DNA of 64,000 nucleotides from Tetracentron sinense (lineage: Eukaryota > Streptophyta > Magnoliopsida > Trochodendrales > Trochodendraceae): positions 4,189,950-4,253,949 of the forward strand of contig CM026573.1 in assembly GCA_015143295.1 (NCBI GenBank), read 5' to 3'. Shown here in pieces: positions 23,001 to 34,403 of this stretch. The notes beneath the pieces are model-generated. The model was not told the origin of the DNA, did not search any database, and saw only the letters and a list, made by a program, of their open reading frames with translations. Both the position numbers and the translations under genes were made by a program. How positions within the stretch are numbered: position 1 is the stretch's first letter; each line of letters starts with the position of its first letter.

Positions 23001-24513
23001 CAAGACCAGCATGTACAAGAGCGTCAGTGACCTGTGGTGACGATAAGTGTTGGCCATCCTCATTATTATTTATAAAAGAACTAACGAACTTAAAATCACT
23101 AAAATTGGTCAAGCACCCACTATCAGTAAGTAAAATTACTCCACAAAATATTCTAAAAGTGAATGGACAAATATCATCAAAATATTCATAGCCTAAAGAA
23201 TCCGCAACCAATAAGTGAGTAGGATCCAAATAGCAACAACGAACGGAAAATTACAGCATTAAGTTCAAGTACATAGGATTTCTCCTTATATTTTGAACAC
23301 ATGTAACAGTTATTGGCCATGAGATTCACATATATACATATGTACCAATCAGGGGTAAGAAAAAAAAACGCACAAGTGTATATATATATACTATGTTATT
23401 TAAATTTTTAACGGGGGCATAGCCAGGGGCAAAGAGCAGTTGTCTTCCTAAACTTTTGAAAAAAGAACCTTATATACTAGGCATAGACATGGGGTAAGGA
23501 GGCAACTGTCCCCTAAACAACTAAAACAATACTGTAGGATATGTAAGAATGAGATGACCCATGAATTTGATCCTAAAAAGATTTTCTTGGGGACTACGCC
23601 CCCAACCCCCACACCCCCCTAAACCCATAATATTTCGTACCCGCATATTTCTTCTCCACAAATCCATCACCAATTACTAACATTTTCAATCAAGCATCAC
23701 TCCCCCCTACAAGAGAATCCTGGCTCTGACAATCATGTCCTGCATCTCATATTGGTTGTCAAAATATCCCAGGTGGGGTAGGAGAGGTCAAATTTTAATG
23801 GTTATTTCTGGACATTTGATTTTGAGGTTGAAATAAGATTAAAAGCAAGCAATTTATGACTTTTGTCACATCAAATATTTTGTTAAATAGGAATGCCTTG
23901 TAAGCATTCAACATCACCCCATTCAATCAATTTCAAAAACACGCAATTCCTCACTTGGAGGATGCCTCAAACAATTTCACATCTTTTTTTGGATGGTAGT
24001 TTCTTTCTCCCCGAGGGTGCGACAAGAACCCGCCACACCCAGTCAAGGGCTGGCCTCAAAAAGGGGGAGTGAGAAGTCGAACTCAGGACCTTCCGCCTTC
24101 CGCTTCATGAGGCGTAAGTCCCGGGAACCACTAGTCCACCCCTTCAAATAATTTCACATTATATTAACAAACAAGATATAATTGAAAGAAAAAAAACAGT
24201 GAAATAAATTATTTATCACTTCAAGAGTGACAGCAAGCTCCACGAATCAAAAACAGAGATAAAATGCAGTTCTTGACGTTGCTCTTACCTGTTCCAAGGT
24301 CTTGTAGTTATCACCAATCATCGTATACCTCCCCTTCAACTTCCGTTGTTGCTCGGGTGCCCGACCACCATAATTCGGAGTCGGAGGTGCATAGTTCGGG
24401 TATGGCTGAGCATACGGTGGTTGTGGATATCCATGATTACTCCACGAAGAAGAAGTGGATCCAAACGACGAAGGCTGTCTCCAATTCTTCCCCTTCGAAC
24501 TTTTCCCTCCCAT
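20005..24513 (-). CDS. RGLG-type RING E3 ubiquitin-protein ligase (copine/VWA plus RING)
   Basis: Eleven exons close in frame to 431 residues: 24289-24513, 22947-23031, 22729-22869, 22507-22620, 22302-22399, 21155-21234, 20970-21075, 20719-20846, 20438-20618, 20172-20228 and 20005-20085. The start at 24513 gives [11 protein letters not shown], an N-myristoylation motif as in Arabidopsis RGLG1/2; the GTG two codons upstream is not used. A Tyr/Pro-rich linker follows. The VWA/copine domain has [14 protein letters not shown] (metal-binding DxT/SxS type), [17 protein letters not shown] and [20 protein letters not shown]. The C-terminal RING is [18 protein letters not shown] then [16 protein letters not shown]. 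The family assembles K63-linked ubiquitin chains at the plasma membrane and acts in auxin, drought and ABA responses. Exon 6 uses a weak GTCTAT donor. Intron 1 carries a SINE. Confidence 0.93.
23983..24143 (-). mobile_element. tRNA-derived SINE in intron 1 of the RGLG gene
   Basis: A 16-bp duplication with one mismatch, TCAAACAATTTCACAT at 23967-23982 and TCAAATAATTTCACAT at 24144-24159. The minus strand reads GGTGGACTAGTGGTTCCCGG (A-box-like), then GTCCTGAGTTCGACTTC (B-box-like). It ends in an A-run (T-run on plus at 23984-23990). Confidence 0.88.
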
Positions 24514-24802
24514 CAACACTATTATCTATACCAATCGTCACCAAATTCAAACACCCCAGAAAAAAAAAAAATCACTGGAATCTGCTTGAATAGCTAATGA
24601 GAGAAAAACAAGAAAACTAGGATTTTGTGGCTATGTAAGGATTATACAAATGAAGGTGCGTATAAGGAGTGGACTTTCTGGAATTTCCAGGAAATCATCA
24701 GTACTTACAATTCCGAAATGAAGCGAAGACTACAGAGGCGTCTTGCAACGACCGACAATGAACATTTCAAGATCTATTCGAGGGAGGTATATTTGTAAAT
24801 TG
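24514..24802. promoter_or_regulatory. RGLG 5' flank
   Basis: This contains the presumed 5' UTR and core promoter of the minus-strand RGLG gene. No unambiguous TATA box was seen. An A-run lies at about 24559-24571. Confidence 0.4.
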
Positions 24803-25171
24803 ATTGGAGCCAAATCATCTCCGGTGATAACCGGATTTGGCAAATCCGGTTATCACCCTGGAGGTCACCATGTGTCTCCTTTTAACACCCCTTAACCGTG
24901 GGTAAAGTTCACCCACCCATTTTTGGTTTTTTTTTTTTTTTAATATTAATTCTTTTTTTAAAATTAAAAAACTGTTTTTAATATTTAAAAAACTCTAAAA
25001 ACAGTTTTTTAATTTTAAAAAAAGAATTAATATTAAAAAAAAAAAACCAAAAATAGGTGGGTGAACCTTACCCACAGTTAAGGGGTGTCAAAGGAGACAC
25101 GTGGTGACCTCTAGGGGTGATAACCGGATTTGCCAAATCCGGTTATCACCGTAGAGGATTTGACTCCAAAT
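24803..25171. mobile_element. Fold-back element with nested 35-bp palindromes
   Basis: Arms of about 175 bp pair nearly perfectly (around ten mismatches or indels) around a short centre near 24990. Each arm also contains its own 35-bp perfect palindrome with a one-base loop, GGTGATAACCGGATTTG and its complement (24823-24857 and 25116-25150). The outer ends are TTGGAGCCAAATC and the complement of TTGGAGTCAAATC. There is no coding capacity. The target duplication is ambiguous (possibly ATTG). Confidence 0.85.
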
Positions 25172-25352
25172 TGTAATGCATTTCCTATTACGTGGCATCT
25201 AAGAAACCGGACCTATCCACGAATAATTAATTAATTAAAATAACTTGTGGAGAATGTAGCGCAATCCCTATCGTTCTCTCATATATTTATTTTATTAATT
25301 TATCAAAGGTTAGGAGGTTGGAAATTAGGTTAGAACAATGGTGGTGGGGGGC
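25172..25352. other. Intergenic, nothing recognised
   Basis: Short AT-rich spacer between two non-autonomous elements. Confidence 0.5.
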
Positions 25353-25359
25353 TTTCAGC

Positions 25360-25863
25360 TAGGGCTGTCAATGGACCGGATCATGATCCCGATCCGATCC
25401 GAATCCGATCCGATTAGCCGGACTTTGGACCCTATATGTGATCCGTCGGATCGGATTCGGATCGGATCGGTGGAATCCGATTATAATCGGATCGGATCTG
25501 GATATAGGGTGATCCGATCCGATTAAAATCCGATCCGATAATAATAATAATTTTAAATTATTTTAAATATATTATTTAGATTTTCTATGTATAAAATATT
25601 AATTTTTAAAAAAATTAACATTAATTAGTATTAATTAAGGTATTATTAGATTTTTTATTATTAAAATAGAATTTTTTTTTTTAAATAACCTTACTCGGAT
25701 CGGATCGGATTCGGATCGGACGATATATAATCGGATCGGATTCAGATCGGTTACTTCATGATCCGACGGATCTCGGATCGGATTCGGATCAGTCGGATTC
25801 TTAATCGGATCGGATTCGGATCTAGGCAGATCCGGTCCGAATCCAATCCGTTGACAACCCTAG
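25360..25863. mobile_element. TAGGGCTGTCAA-ended element, interior an array of GATCCGATC words
   Basis: The ends are TAGGGCTGTCAA and TTGACAACCCTAG (inverted, one mismatch). A perfect 7-bp duplication, TTTCAGC, sits at 25353-25359 and 25864-25870. About 150 bp at the left and 180 bp at the right consist almost only of GATCCGATCC, CGGATCGGATC and ATTCGGATC, in both orientations. The AT-rich centre is 25535-25690. The ORF at 25338-25526 is an artefact of the array. The superfamily is not assigned. Confidence 0.8.
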
Positions 25864-25870
25864 TTTCAGC

Positions 25871-26057
25871 AGCACTCAGCCACCCACCTTAAAGACTCGG
25901 TCCACGCCTTAAGGGATAGCTCGTCCTACCACTGGAGCAACGCGTCACTCCTTCTCTCACTTTGTTGAGAAGACGAGAATTTTTTTTTTCAAGAGATTAA
26001 AAGAGCCTGAAAATCATCACATTGATCCGAAGGAAAAACCATTTATAAAAGGATTAT
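25871..26057. other. Intergenic, nothing recognised
   Basis: No coding or repeat boundary seen. Confidence 0.4.
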
Positions 26058-27295
26058 ATATGAACCAAATCCTCTATGGTTATAGACGGACTCGGGGAGT
26101 GTGGTTACGCTGCTGAGGTCGTCACGTGACCCTTTTGACACCCTTAACTGTGGTTAAGATTCACTCGTCCTTGGGGTTCACTCACACATCCTTAATTTTT
26201 AGAAAAAAATATTAATTTTTTAAACCATGGTTAGGTGGGTGAACTCTAAGGGTGGGTGCATCTTAACCACAATTAAAGAGTGTCAAAAAGGACACATGGT
26301 GACCTTAGCGGCATAATCAGACTCCCCCGAGTCCGGTCATAACTAGGGCTGTCAATCTGGTCCTTTGATGAGGGAGTTAAGCCCTTCAAAGCCCGTAAAA
26401 TAGAGGACTTTTTTTCCCTTAATAAGGCCCTGAACCAGTGTCCAATTTTGGAAAGCCCTCTTAGTTGAGGGTCGGGCTTAGTAAGCACATGGCCTGGCTC
26501 GGCCCGACTTGACCTTCCATTCTATATGTTATATCATATATAATCTTATATATAATATAATAACTTAAAAGAGATGCATGCTAGTATATCCAAAAATTTG
26601 GTGCAAGTTAGCAAATACTGATCTCGAAATTAGGGTTCATGGCAGGCCTTGCGACTGCCCCCACCATGGAAGGAGGCTCGGCCTCTCGCCCCCAGATCCC
26701 AAACCTTCTTATGCTTTTATTCTTGATAACAGCAAAGCTGCTAGTGATCGTAATATCAAACTGAATGGGGATCTTCTTCTTCATGCTCTGAATATCAAGG
26801 AAGTCTCAAGCTTCCAAGGAGAACTAGCGCTTTATTTTTTACCTCAAGATCTAGAAAAATCAGCCGATCCCCTCAGATTTTCTCTTATAGCGAAGTGTTC
26901 TTATGGCAGACCCAATTTGGAAGACATTCAAGCTTTTTATCAAAGAAACTTTTCATACACAACAAACCTTTACGGTGGGAGTCATGGATGCAAGGCACGT
27001 TTTGATTCGTTTTCAAAATGAATATGATTTTCTTGCAGTCTGGATGAAGGATTATAGCTTCACATCTGGAAAGTTGGTTCATTTCTTCATATGGTCTCCT
27101 CATTTCAGATTTGGGCAGGAAACTCCAATGGTGCCGATTTGGATTAATCTCCCAGGGCTGCCATTGAATTTTTTTAACCCTACCGATCTCTCTTCAATAA
27201 GGAGTCTGGTAAGGAGAGTTCTCCTTGTGGATGGTCCAACTAGGAACCTAAGCAGACCTAGCTTGGCCAGGATTTGTGTAGAGGTTGATGTTAGC

Positions 27296-28194
27296 TGTAA
27301 CGGATAAAATTCGTAAAATCAACTCAGCGTTGGAGAACGAGCTCGTTTTTGTCGTTTTGTTCACGAAAGTGACACGTGGACACGAGTTGGGGTCACGTGC
27401 TTAAAATAGAGGGGTCACACGTTGTCTGATGCACAACGATCCCGTTGTGTGCATTACGACGTCTTTGTTCTCTTGCAAAACGACGTTTCCGTTGTGGCTT
27501 TGACAACGTGCTCGTTGTCTGAAGCACAACGTGAACGTTGTACTCAAGACAACGTCTTTGTCGTTACGCGAACAACGAGTCCGTTGTCTCACCGACAACG
27601 ATGTCGTGCTGTGTTTTAAGGCATCTACACCGTAACCGAGCTTGAGTTAACAACGAGACCGACTCGTAGGAGGAAGTGATCAGGAGGCGATCCATAATTC
27701 CGACAGGCGTGCCGAACGCGCCGTTTCGTGCCGAAAGCACTGTCTTGGCATTTAATGCTGGTCACTTCTGCGTACCGTCCGATCCCGTCCGATTGGACTT
27801 ATAGGAGGCTCTCACGTGTGATGCAACCGGCGGCAGATATGTCTAAGATATTTGGCAATGAGTGCAAATACACGTGGCATGGACACCTATGGCCATCTAT
27901 GGTCATCGATGGCCATACCAACCTTACCCTATAAAAACCCCGTGATTTTTAGTGCACAGGGCAATTGTTCATCGATCCAGACCTGAGAATACACGTTTTC
28001 AGTGCTTCCAGTGCCTTGCGTAATTTTCAGTGACTGTTCTAGTGTTTACTGTTCATCATCTTCTACACCTACTGACTTTATCATTGGAGTACAGGTCAGG
28101 GTGCCACACCCTCCACTCTAACCTTCTACCGATATACTAGAGCGTGGGAGGAGCTGCTGCTGACGCGTGTCCTTTCCGGTATTTTCCCCTCACA
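27296..28194 (+). repeat. 5' LTR of the Tat element
   Basis: Begins TGTAACGGATAAAATTCG and ends CCCCTCACA. The U3 contains a dense array of CGTTGT/ACAACG hexamers (27418-27601). A TATA box (TATAAAAA) is at 27930-27937, so transcripts should start near 27960. Confidence 0.95.
27418..27660. promoter_or_regulatory. CGTTGT/ACAACG hexamer array in LTR U3
   Basis: Six CGTTGT and six ACAACG (reverse complements of each other) lie within about 185 bp. A further ACAACG lies near 27650. All are upstream of the TATA box. The same array is in the 3' LTR at +10804. Several copies read CCGTTG, which fits the plant MYB core CNGTTR, so a MYB-responsive enhancer is a plausible inference. Confidence 0.7.
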
Positions 28195-28198
28195 AAAT

Positions 28199-28216
28199 TG
28201 GCGCCTTTTGTGGGAA
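28199..28216 (+). other. Primer-binding site of the Tat element
   Basis: TGGCGCC starts four bases after the LTR. It is complementary to a tRNA 3' end GGCGCCA, as in other Tat/Athila elements (commonly tRNA-Asp there). Complementarity beyond the first seven bases is poorer than usual. Confidence 0.7.
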
Positions 28217-28250
28217 ATAATAAACGAACTCCCCTTTGCTCTTTGTGATT

Positions 28251-31200
28251 ATGGCTGATCAGTCAGTAGTGTTCGGGCATGAGGATCAAACCCCTCAGGC
28301 CACTTCTTTCGTACCTTCTGTCGTGCATATTCCTGGAGTCAGTCCTTCGTCTGGGCAACCAGAGAGGGCCGTGCCTCCTCCTGCTGAGCTCTCTGTTTCA
28401 GATCGCATCTTGGCGATGCTGCAAGTGCAGCAGTCTGCTCTCGATCAAATCACCAGGCAGCAGCAGTTGATGCAAGCGAGGCTGGAGGCGTTCGAGCATA
28501 GCAGGCTCGAGGTGGATGGAGTGCCACTGCAGAGGCCTTCCTTGAGACGTCAGTTTGACTTCTCTTCTTCTCCTTCTGCCCCGAAGAACCGTGAAACCAG
28601 GTTTGTGCTTCATCCTACTGAAGGGGATGTAAGGCAGCCTCAGGCTCGGGCAGAGCAGAGTATTCCTTCTGATTGTGTGGATTTTCGAGAAGGAGCAGGG
28701 CGAGAAGACTTGAGAGGGGGTAACGGAGGTGCAGATGCCCAGAAGACTTGGGTGACAGCTAAGGAGGTGGAAGCTTTAATCGGTACTCGTGTTAAGAGCA
28801 TGAAGGGAGGGATTCCTGACCACTTTGCTCAGTCAGCAAAGGACAACGTTGAGAACTCTCCTTTCATGGACGCCATCAACCAGTCCTATACTTCTTCCAA
28901 GTTCATCACTCCGATCTTCCCCATGTACACTGGAAAGACGGACCCGGAGGAGCATTTTTTTGATTTCAAACACGCGATGGTTGTTCGCAATCCGGATGAT
29001 GACTTGTATTGCAAGGCTTTCCCCAACAGCCTGTCTGGGGCAGCATCGAAGTGGTTTTAGAACATGCCTCCTGGTTCCATCAGCAACTTCTCAGAGCTCA
29101 GGTCGGCCTTTATTGATCGTTTCATCATCAATAAGAAGAAGAAGGCAGGTGCAGATACTCTCTTCTCTTTGAGGATGAAGCCGGCCGAATCTTTGAAAGA
29201 CTTCATTTCGCGTTTCACGGATAAAGTCCACAACATTGACAAGGTTGACGAAGCGAGCTGCATCGCTGCTTTCAAGAATGCTATCCCCAAGCATTCCGAG
29301 CTCTACAAGTCCTTGGCTCTTGACTATCCTGTCAAGATGGACGAGTTGATGGTACGTGCCACCAAGTATGGGAGGTACGAGGAGGACGTATCCGTTGTGT
29401 CAGTGCCGAAGCCCAGAGCGAGAATGGTGGATGTCGTGGAGAGGACACACCGATCATCGAAGAGGAAGGAGAAGAAGCAGAGGTACGAGTCTTCATCATC
29501 TGAGGACTCGCCACCAAGGAAGCAGAGGGAGAGAGTTGTGTATGTGACCCAGCGGGATCAGCCGGATCGGCGCCCACTGGAAAGAAATTTTAATCAGCAA
29601 CAGAGTAGGACGGAGAGGCGTCCTAATGATCAACATCAGGCGAGGTAGCAGTATCAGCCACGCCAAGTGCAGCCTCAAGTACAGCACGAGAGAGGCGTGC
29701 AGCCTAATGAGAGGCGATCTTTTGCAGATCAAACACCGCGCATCAATTTCACGGTTAGCCCGGCGACCATCATGAGGTCGATGGAGGATCAGCCATATTT
29801 CGAGTGGCCGGTGAGGGCGGTGCAGGATATTACATCGGGACCACGGGTGCACGAGTATTGTCATTACCACAAGTGTCGTGGTCATCTCACCAACCGATGC
29901 CGTATTTTGAGGGAATACTTGGAGAGGCTTGTTCAGGAAGGGTACTTGGGAGAGTATCTTGCTTCTGGCAGCGGTGGCGTGGAGCAAGCCAGGGAGCCGG
30001 TGTCCCAATCTCGCGGAGGGGAACCTGCCAATAATCCCAGTACCAGTGGAGGAGCTTCCTTGGGCACGATCAATGTCATTTGCCGCGTGCAAGCGCCGGA
30101 AGCTGATGTGGAGAGGCACTTCAGGGCGAAGGCCAGGAAGCTGTCTCACGATGCTGCAGTGTGCCAGGTGCAAGTGCCTAGCAGAAGCGTTGAGCAGGCA
30201 CTTACCTTCGCTGATTGTGATCTGGCAGGAGTAATCCAACCTCACTATGATGCTCTTGTTCTCACCATGAGAATAGGAGACTTCGACATCAACAGAGTGC
30301 TCGTAGATTCCAGGAGTGGAGCAGACATCTTGTATCTTCATGCTTTCACTCAGATGAAGCTGGATCCTTCCGTCCTCATCCCTGCTCAGACTCCCCTGTT
30401 CGGATTTGATGGCAGCTCGATGAAGCCTGTAGGCGACGTTGTCTTACCCGTTGTGGCAGGACCCGTTGTCCTTCAGACCAGGTTCTCCGTCCTGGACGCG
30501 CCATCACCGTACAATGCCATCTTGGGTCGTTGGTGGACCCATGAGATGAAGGCTGTTCCGTCCTCGTACTACCAGGTGTTGAAGTATCCAACGCAGGACG
30601 GGCCTCAGGAGATCAGAGGTGATCAGTTGGCATCGCAGAAGTGCGATTTTCCTGCTTCCGTTGTGCCTTCGTAGCAGTTACAGGTCGCTCCCGTTGTGGA
30701 GGAGAGCTCGGAAACATCGTTGTGCAGACCTTCCGTTGAGCCCACGAAAGCTGTCAATTTGGGGACGGAAGAAGAGCCAAAGGTGTTGCAGGTCGGGACA
30801 AGCTTGACAACTGAAGAAGAGCTCGAGTTGTTGAGTTTTCTTGGGTAGAACCTTGATGTCTTTGCATGGTCTCACAAAGACATGACTGGCATCGATCCGA
30901 GTGTTATCTGTCATCACCTCAATGTTGACCCTACTATCCCTCCAGTGAAGCAGAAACCTCGGAGGCTTGCTCCAGCTTATCATGATGCAGTGAACGAGGA
31001 GATTGACAAGCTGATCCAGTTCGGGTTCATTCAGGAGGTGCAGTACCCTGACTGGATAGCCAATATTGTGGTTGTGCCTAAGAAGAGCGGGAAGGTGAGA
31101 GTTTGTATTGACTTCACTGGTGTCAATAAGGCCTGCCCCAAGGATTTTTTTCCCATGCCAAGGATAGACAGGCTCATCAACGCCACTGCTGGCCACGAGA

Positions 31201-34037
31201 TGTTATCCTTCATGGATGATTATTCGGGCTATAACCAGATCCTCCTGGCGGAAGCAGATCGAGAGAAGACTACCTTCATAACAGAGCGAGGCTTGTTCTG
31301 TTATCGGGTGATGCCTTTTGGCTTGAAGAATGCAGGTGCCACCTATCAACGTCTGATGAATCTCATGTTCGGGTCACTCCTTGGCAAGACGGTTGAAGTG
31401 TACATCAATGATATCGTTGTGAAGAGTCGAGTACGAGGCACTCTGGTGGCAGACCTTGCTGAGCCTTTCTCTATGCTGCGATCTTTCAATCTGAAGATCA
31501 ACCCAGAGAAGTGCACCTTCGGAGTTACCTCAGGGAAATTTTTGGGTTATCTTGTGAGTCAGCGGAGGATTGAGGCTAATCCAGCTCAGATCCGTGCTTT
31601 GCTGGATATGCCAGAGCCTAAGTCGAAGAAGGAGATCCAGAAGCTGACAGGCCGAATTGCTGCACTCAATCGGTTTATCTCCAAGTCATCAGATCATTGC
31701 AAACCTCTGTTCGAGCTGCTGAGGAAGGACTCCATTTTTGTGTGGACTCCAGAGTGTTCTCGAGCTTTCCTTGCCTTGAAAGAGTATTTAGGCTAAGCTC
31801 CCATCCTTTCGGTGCCCGAGCCAGGTGAAATCTTGTATCTCTATCTGTCTGTTTCAGAGCAAGCCTTTGGTTCCGTCCTGGTCAGGAGCTGTGATGGCGT
31901 GGAGAAGCCTGTCTATTTCATCAGCAAAACCTTTCTCAAGACGGAGTGCAATTATAGCAAGCTCGAGAAGGTGTGTCTAGCTCTTGTCTTTTCTGCAGAG
32001 AAGCTTCGTCTTTACTTTCATGCTCATTCTATCGTTGTCATCACAACGTATCCTTTGAAAGTCGTGCTGGGACGACCCGAGCTGGCGGGGAGGATGTCGA
32101 AGTGGGCAGTAGCTCTAAGTGAGTTCGATATTCAGTATCGAGCTAGGAGTTCAGAGAAGGGGCAAGCAATGGCAGGTTTTCTTTCTGATTTCCCTGTGGA
32201 GGAGGAGGCAGAGGACATGGTTGTTGATCTTCGGGAGCTTCCAATTGAAGTTGACAACAGAAATATCGTTGTGGATGGAGCCGAGTCATCAGAGTGGAGC
32301 GGTTGGCTATTGTACGTGGACGGATCTTCCAATTTCAGTGGTTCAGGACTGGGCGTTGTGCTTATAAGTCCGGAGAACATCAAAGTGCAGAAGATGTCGC
32401 GTCTTGGGTTCACTGCCTCCAACAACGAAGCTGAGTACGAAGCCTTACTCCTTGGGTTGGAGAGTGCACGAGAGTTGCAGATCTCCACGTTGAGAGTGTT
32501 TTGTGATTCACAGCTCGTGGTGAATCAGGTGAATGGTGTTTATGACTGTAAGGACGACCGGATGAAGTAGTATGCTACTCTCGTTCGTTCGTTGTGTGAA
32601 GCATTCACCATTGTGGAGATCAGGCACACCCGAAGAGATGAGAACAGGCATGCTGACGCTTTGGCGTATCTAGCTTCCATGGTGCAGGCTGACGAGCCTA
32701 AGACTATTCTGATGGAGTTCCAAGAGTATCCTTCAATAACTCTTCAGGCACAGCGAGAAGTGTTCTTTGTCAATCCAGTTACGAGCTGGATGACAGGGCT
32801 GGTGGCTTATCTGAAGGACGGAGTTCTTCCTATCAGTGTGAAAGAGTCGAGGCGCATTCAGTTCAAGGCATCTCGTTATACCTTGGTGCAAGGAGAGTTG
32901 TTCAGGAAATCTTTTGGTGGGCCTTTGCTGAAGTGTGTTCATCCTGCAGACGTGGAGAGAATACTTGCTGAGCTGCATGAAGGTATATGTGGCATTCATT
33001 CGGGCGGGAGAACCATTGCCCAACGAGCTCTGGGGCAAGGTTACTTCTGGCCTTACATGCAGGCTGATGCTCAAAAGTATATGAAGAGGTGCAGCCAGTG
33101 CCAGCGGTTTGCTCGTTTGATTCATGCTCCAGCTCAAGAGCTCAGCACTGTATCTCAGCCTTGGCCATTTGCGCGGTGGGGACTTGACATTGTAGGGCCT
33201 TTCCCGAGGGCTCCAGGGAATCTGATCTTCCTTCTAGTGGCAACTGACTACTTCTCACGGTGGATTGAAGCTGTTCCCCTTGCACGTATCAGAGAACAAG
33301 AGGTGAAGAAGTTCTTGTGGGAGTATATCATCTACAGATTTGGCATACCGCAGTCCATCATTACTGACAACGGGAAGCAATTCTCAGGAAGTTTGATTGC
33401 CGACTTTTGCAGCGAGCTGAAGATCAAGTATGTCTTCTCTTCCCCATATTATCCTCAGGGGAATGGATTGGCCGAGGCAGCCAACAAGAATATTCTCAAT
33501 GCCTTGAAGAGAAGACTGGAAGATTCGAAGGGGAAGTGGACCACCGAGCTGCACAACGTTTTGTGGGGGTACAGAACGACTCCGAGGAGTCCTACCAATG
33601 AAACTCCCTTCTCTCTAGCGTATGGCATGGAGGCTGTCATTCCTACAGAGATCAGTTTACCTACAGTGCATTCTTGGCACAACAAGAAGAAGGATGGAGA
33701 GAAAGATCAGAACACAGAGCTCATGGCCATTCATCTTGATCTGCTAGAATAGAAGCGAGAAGATGCCAACATTTAGATGAGGAGGTATCAGCAACGATTG
33801 AGGAAAGCCTACAACAAGAAAGTACAACGGAGAGTGCTACAGGTCGGTGATCTCGTTCTCCGAAGAGTGTTCCAGAACACGAGAGAGCTTAACAGTGGCA
33901 AGTTGGGACCAAACTGGGAAGGGCCTTATATCGTAGAACGATTGGGAAGTCCTGGAGTCTGCTACTTGAAAGACTTGCAAGGTAACCTCATCTCAAAATC
34001 TTGGAACATCATGAATCTGAGGCAATTCTTTCAATAG
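28251..34037 (+). pseudogene. Tat gag-pol polyprotein, one frame with eight in-frame stops
   Basis: The ATG at 28251 (MADQSVV) opens a frame that stays the same to TAG at 34035. Gag core: FITPIFPMYTGKTDPEEHFF to about 29400. A CHYHKCRGHLTNRC knuckle is near 29860. Protease: RVLVDSRSGADILY at about 30295, where the usual DSG/DGG-type Gly is Arg (codon 30312). Reverse transcriptase: 30900-31560, with [12 protein letters not shown] and [12 protein letters not shown]; the first Asp of the YxDD box is Asn (codon 31407). First RNase H-like region: 31812-32200. Second, archaeal-type RNase H: 32300-32680, with YVDGSSN, NNEAEYEAL, FCDSQLVV and NRHADALA. Integrase: HHCC (LHEGICGIHSGGRT, CSQCQ) and D-D-E (GLDIVGPF, ITDNGKQF, GLAEAANK). 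Stops: TAG at 29058, 29646, 30672, 30846, 32568, 33750 and 33774; TAA at 31794. No frameshift was seen. Confidence 0.93.
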
Positions 34038-34403
34038 AATCTGTGATATGCTATTTACATGCATCGTTGTGCTTACAAGTTTTCAGTGATTTTACATAAT
34101 CATAGTGCTCATATTTCAACATGTGATTTGCAATATTATGTGCCTGCTCGTTATCTACACTATTCTCTGTCTGGTTCATCAGTGTAATATTGTGAATGTT
34201 TTGCCAGTAATTCAAATAAAGTTTTGACTAAACAACGTACCCGTGACAAACACGAGTGGCTTATATAAGGATGTCATCTGAGCAAATCCTGTGGCTTATC
34301 CTAATGACATCCTCTGAGCATGTGCTTTGGAACTGAGTTACATTGCGTTCGTCCTATGAATTTTATTTGTCAGATTGCATTCACAGTGTACTACGCGAAT
34401 GAT

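Noticed and set aside
24517..24519. Upstream start for the RGLG protein at 24519
   Set aside because: The codon is GTG. The ATG at 24513 gives the MGGKSS myristoylation start expected of the family.
27422..27619. Repeated 65-residue frames in both LTRs (27422-27619 and 38226-38423)
   Set aside because: They arise from the CGTTGT/ACAACG hexamer array in U3 and occur on both strands; no start context or family.
28398..30341. Long minus-strand open frames opposite the Tat gag-pol
   Set aside because: They mirror the true gag-pol frame and lack any domain motif; their lengths follow from codon bias of the sense strand.
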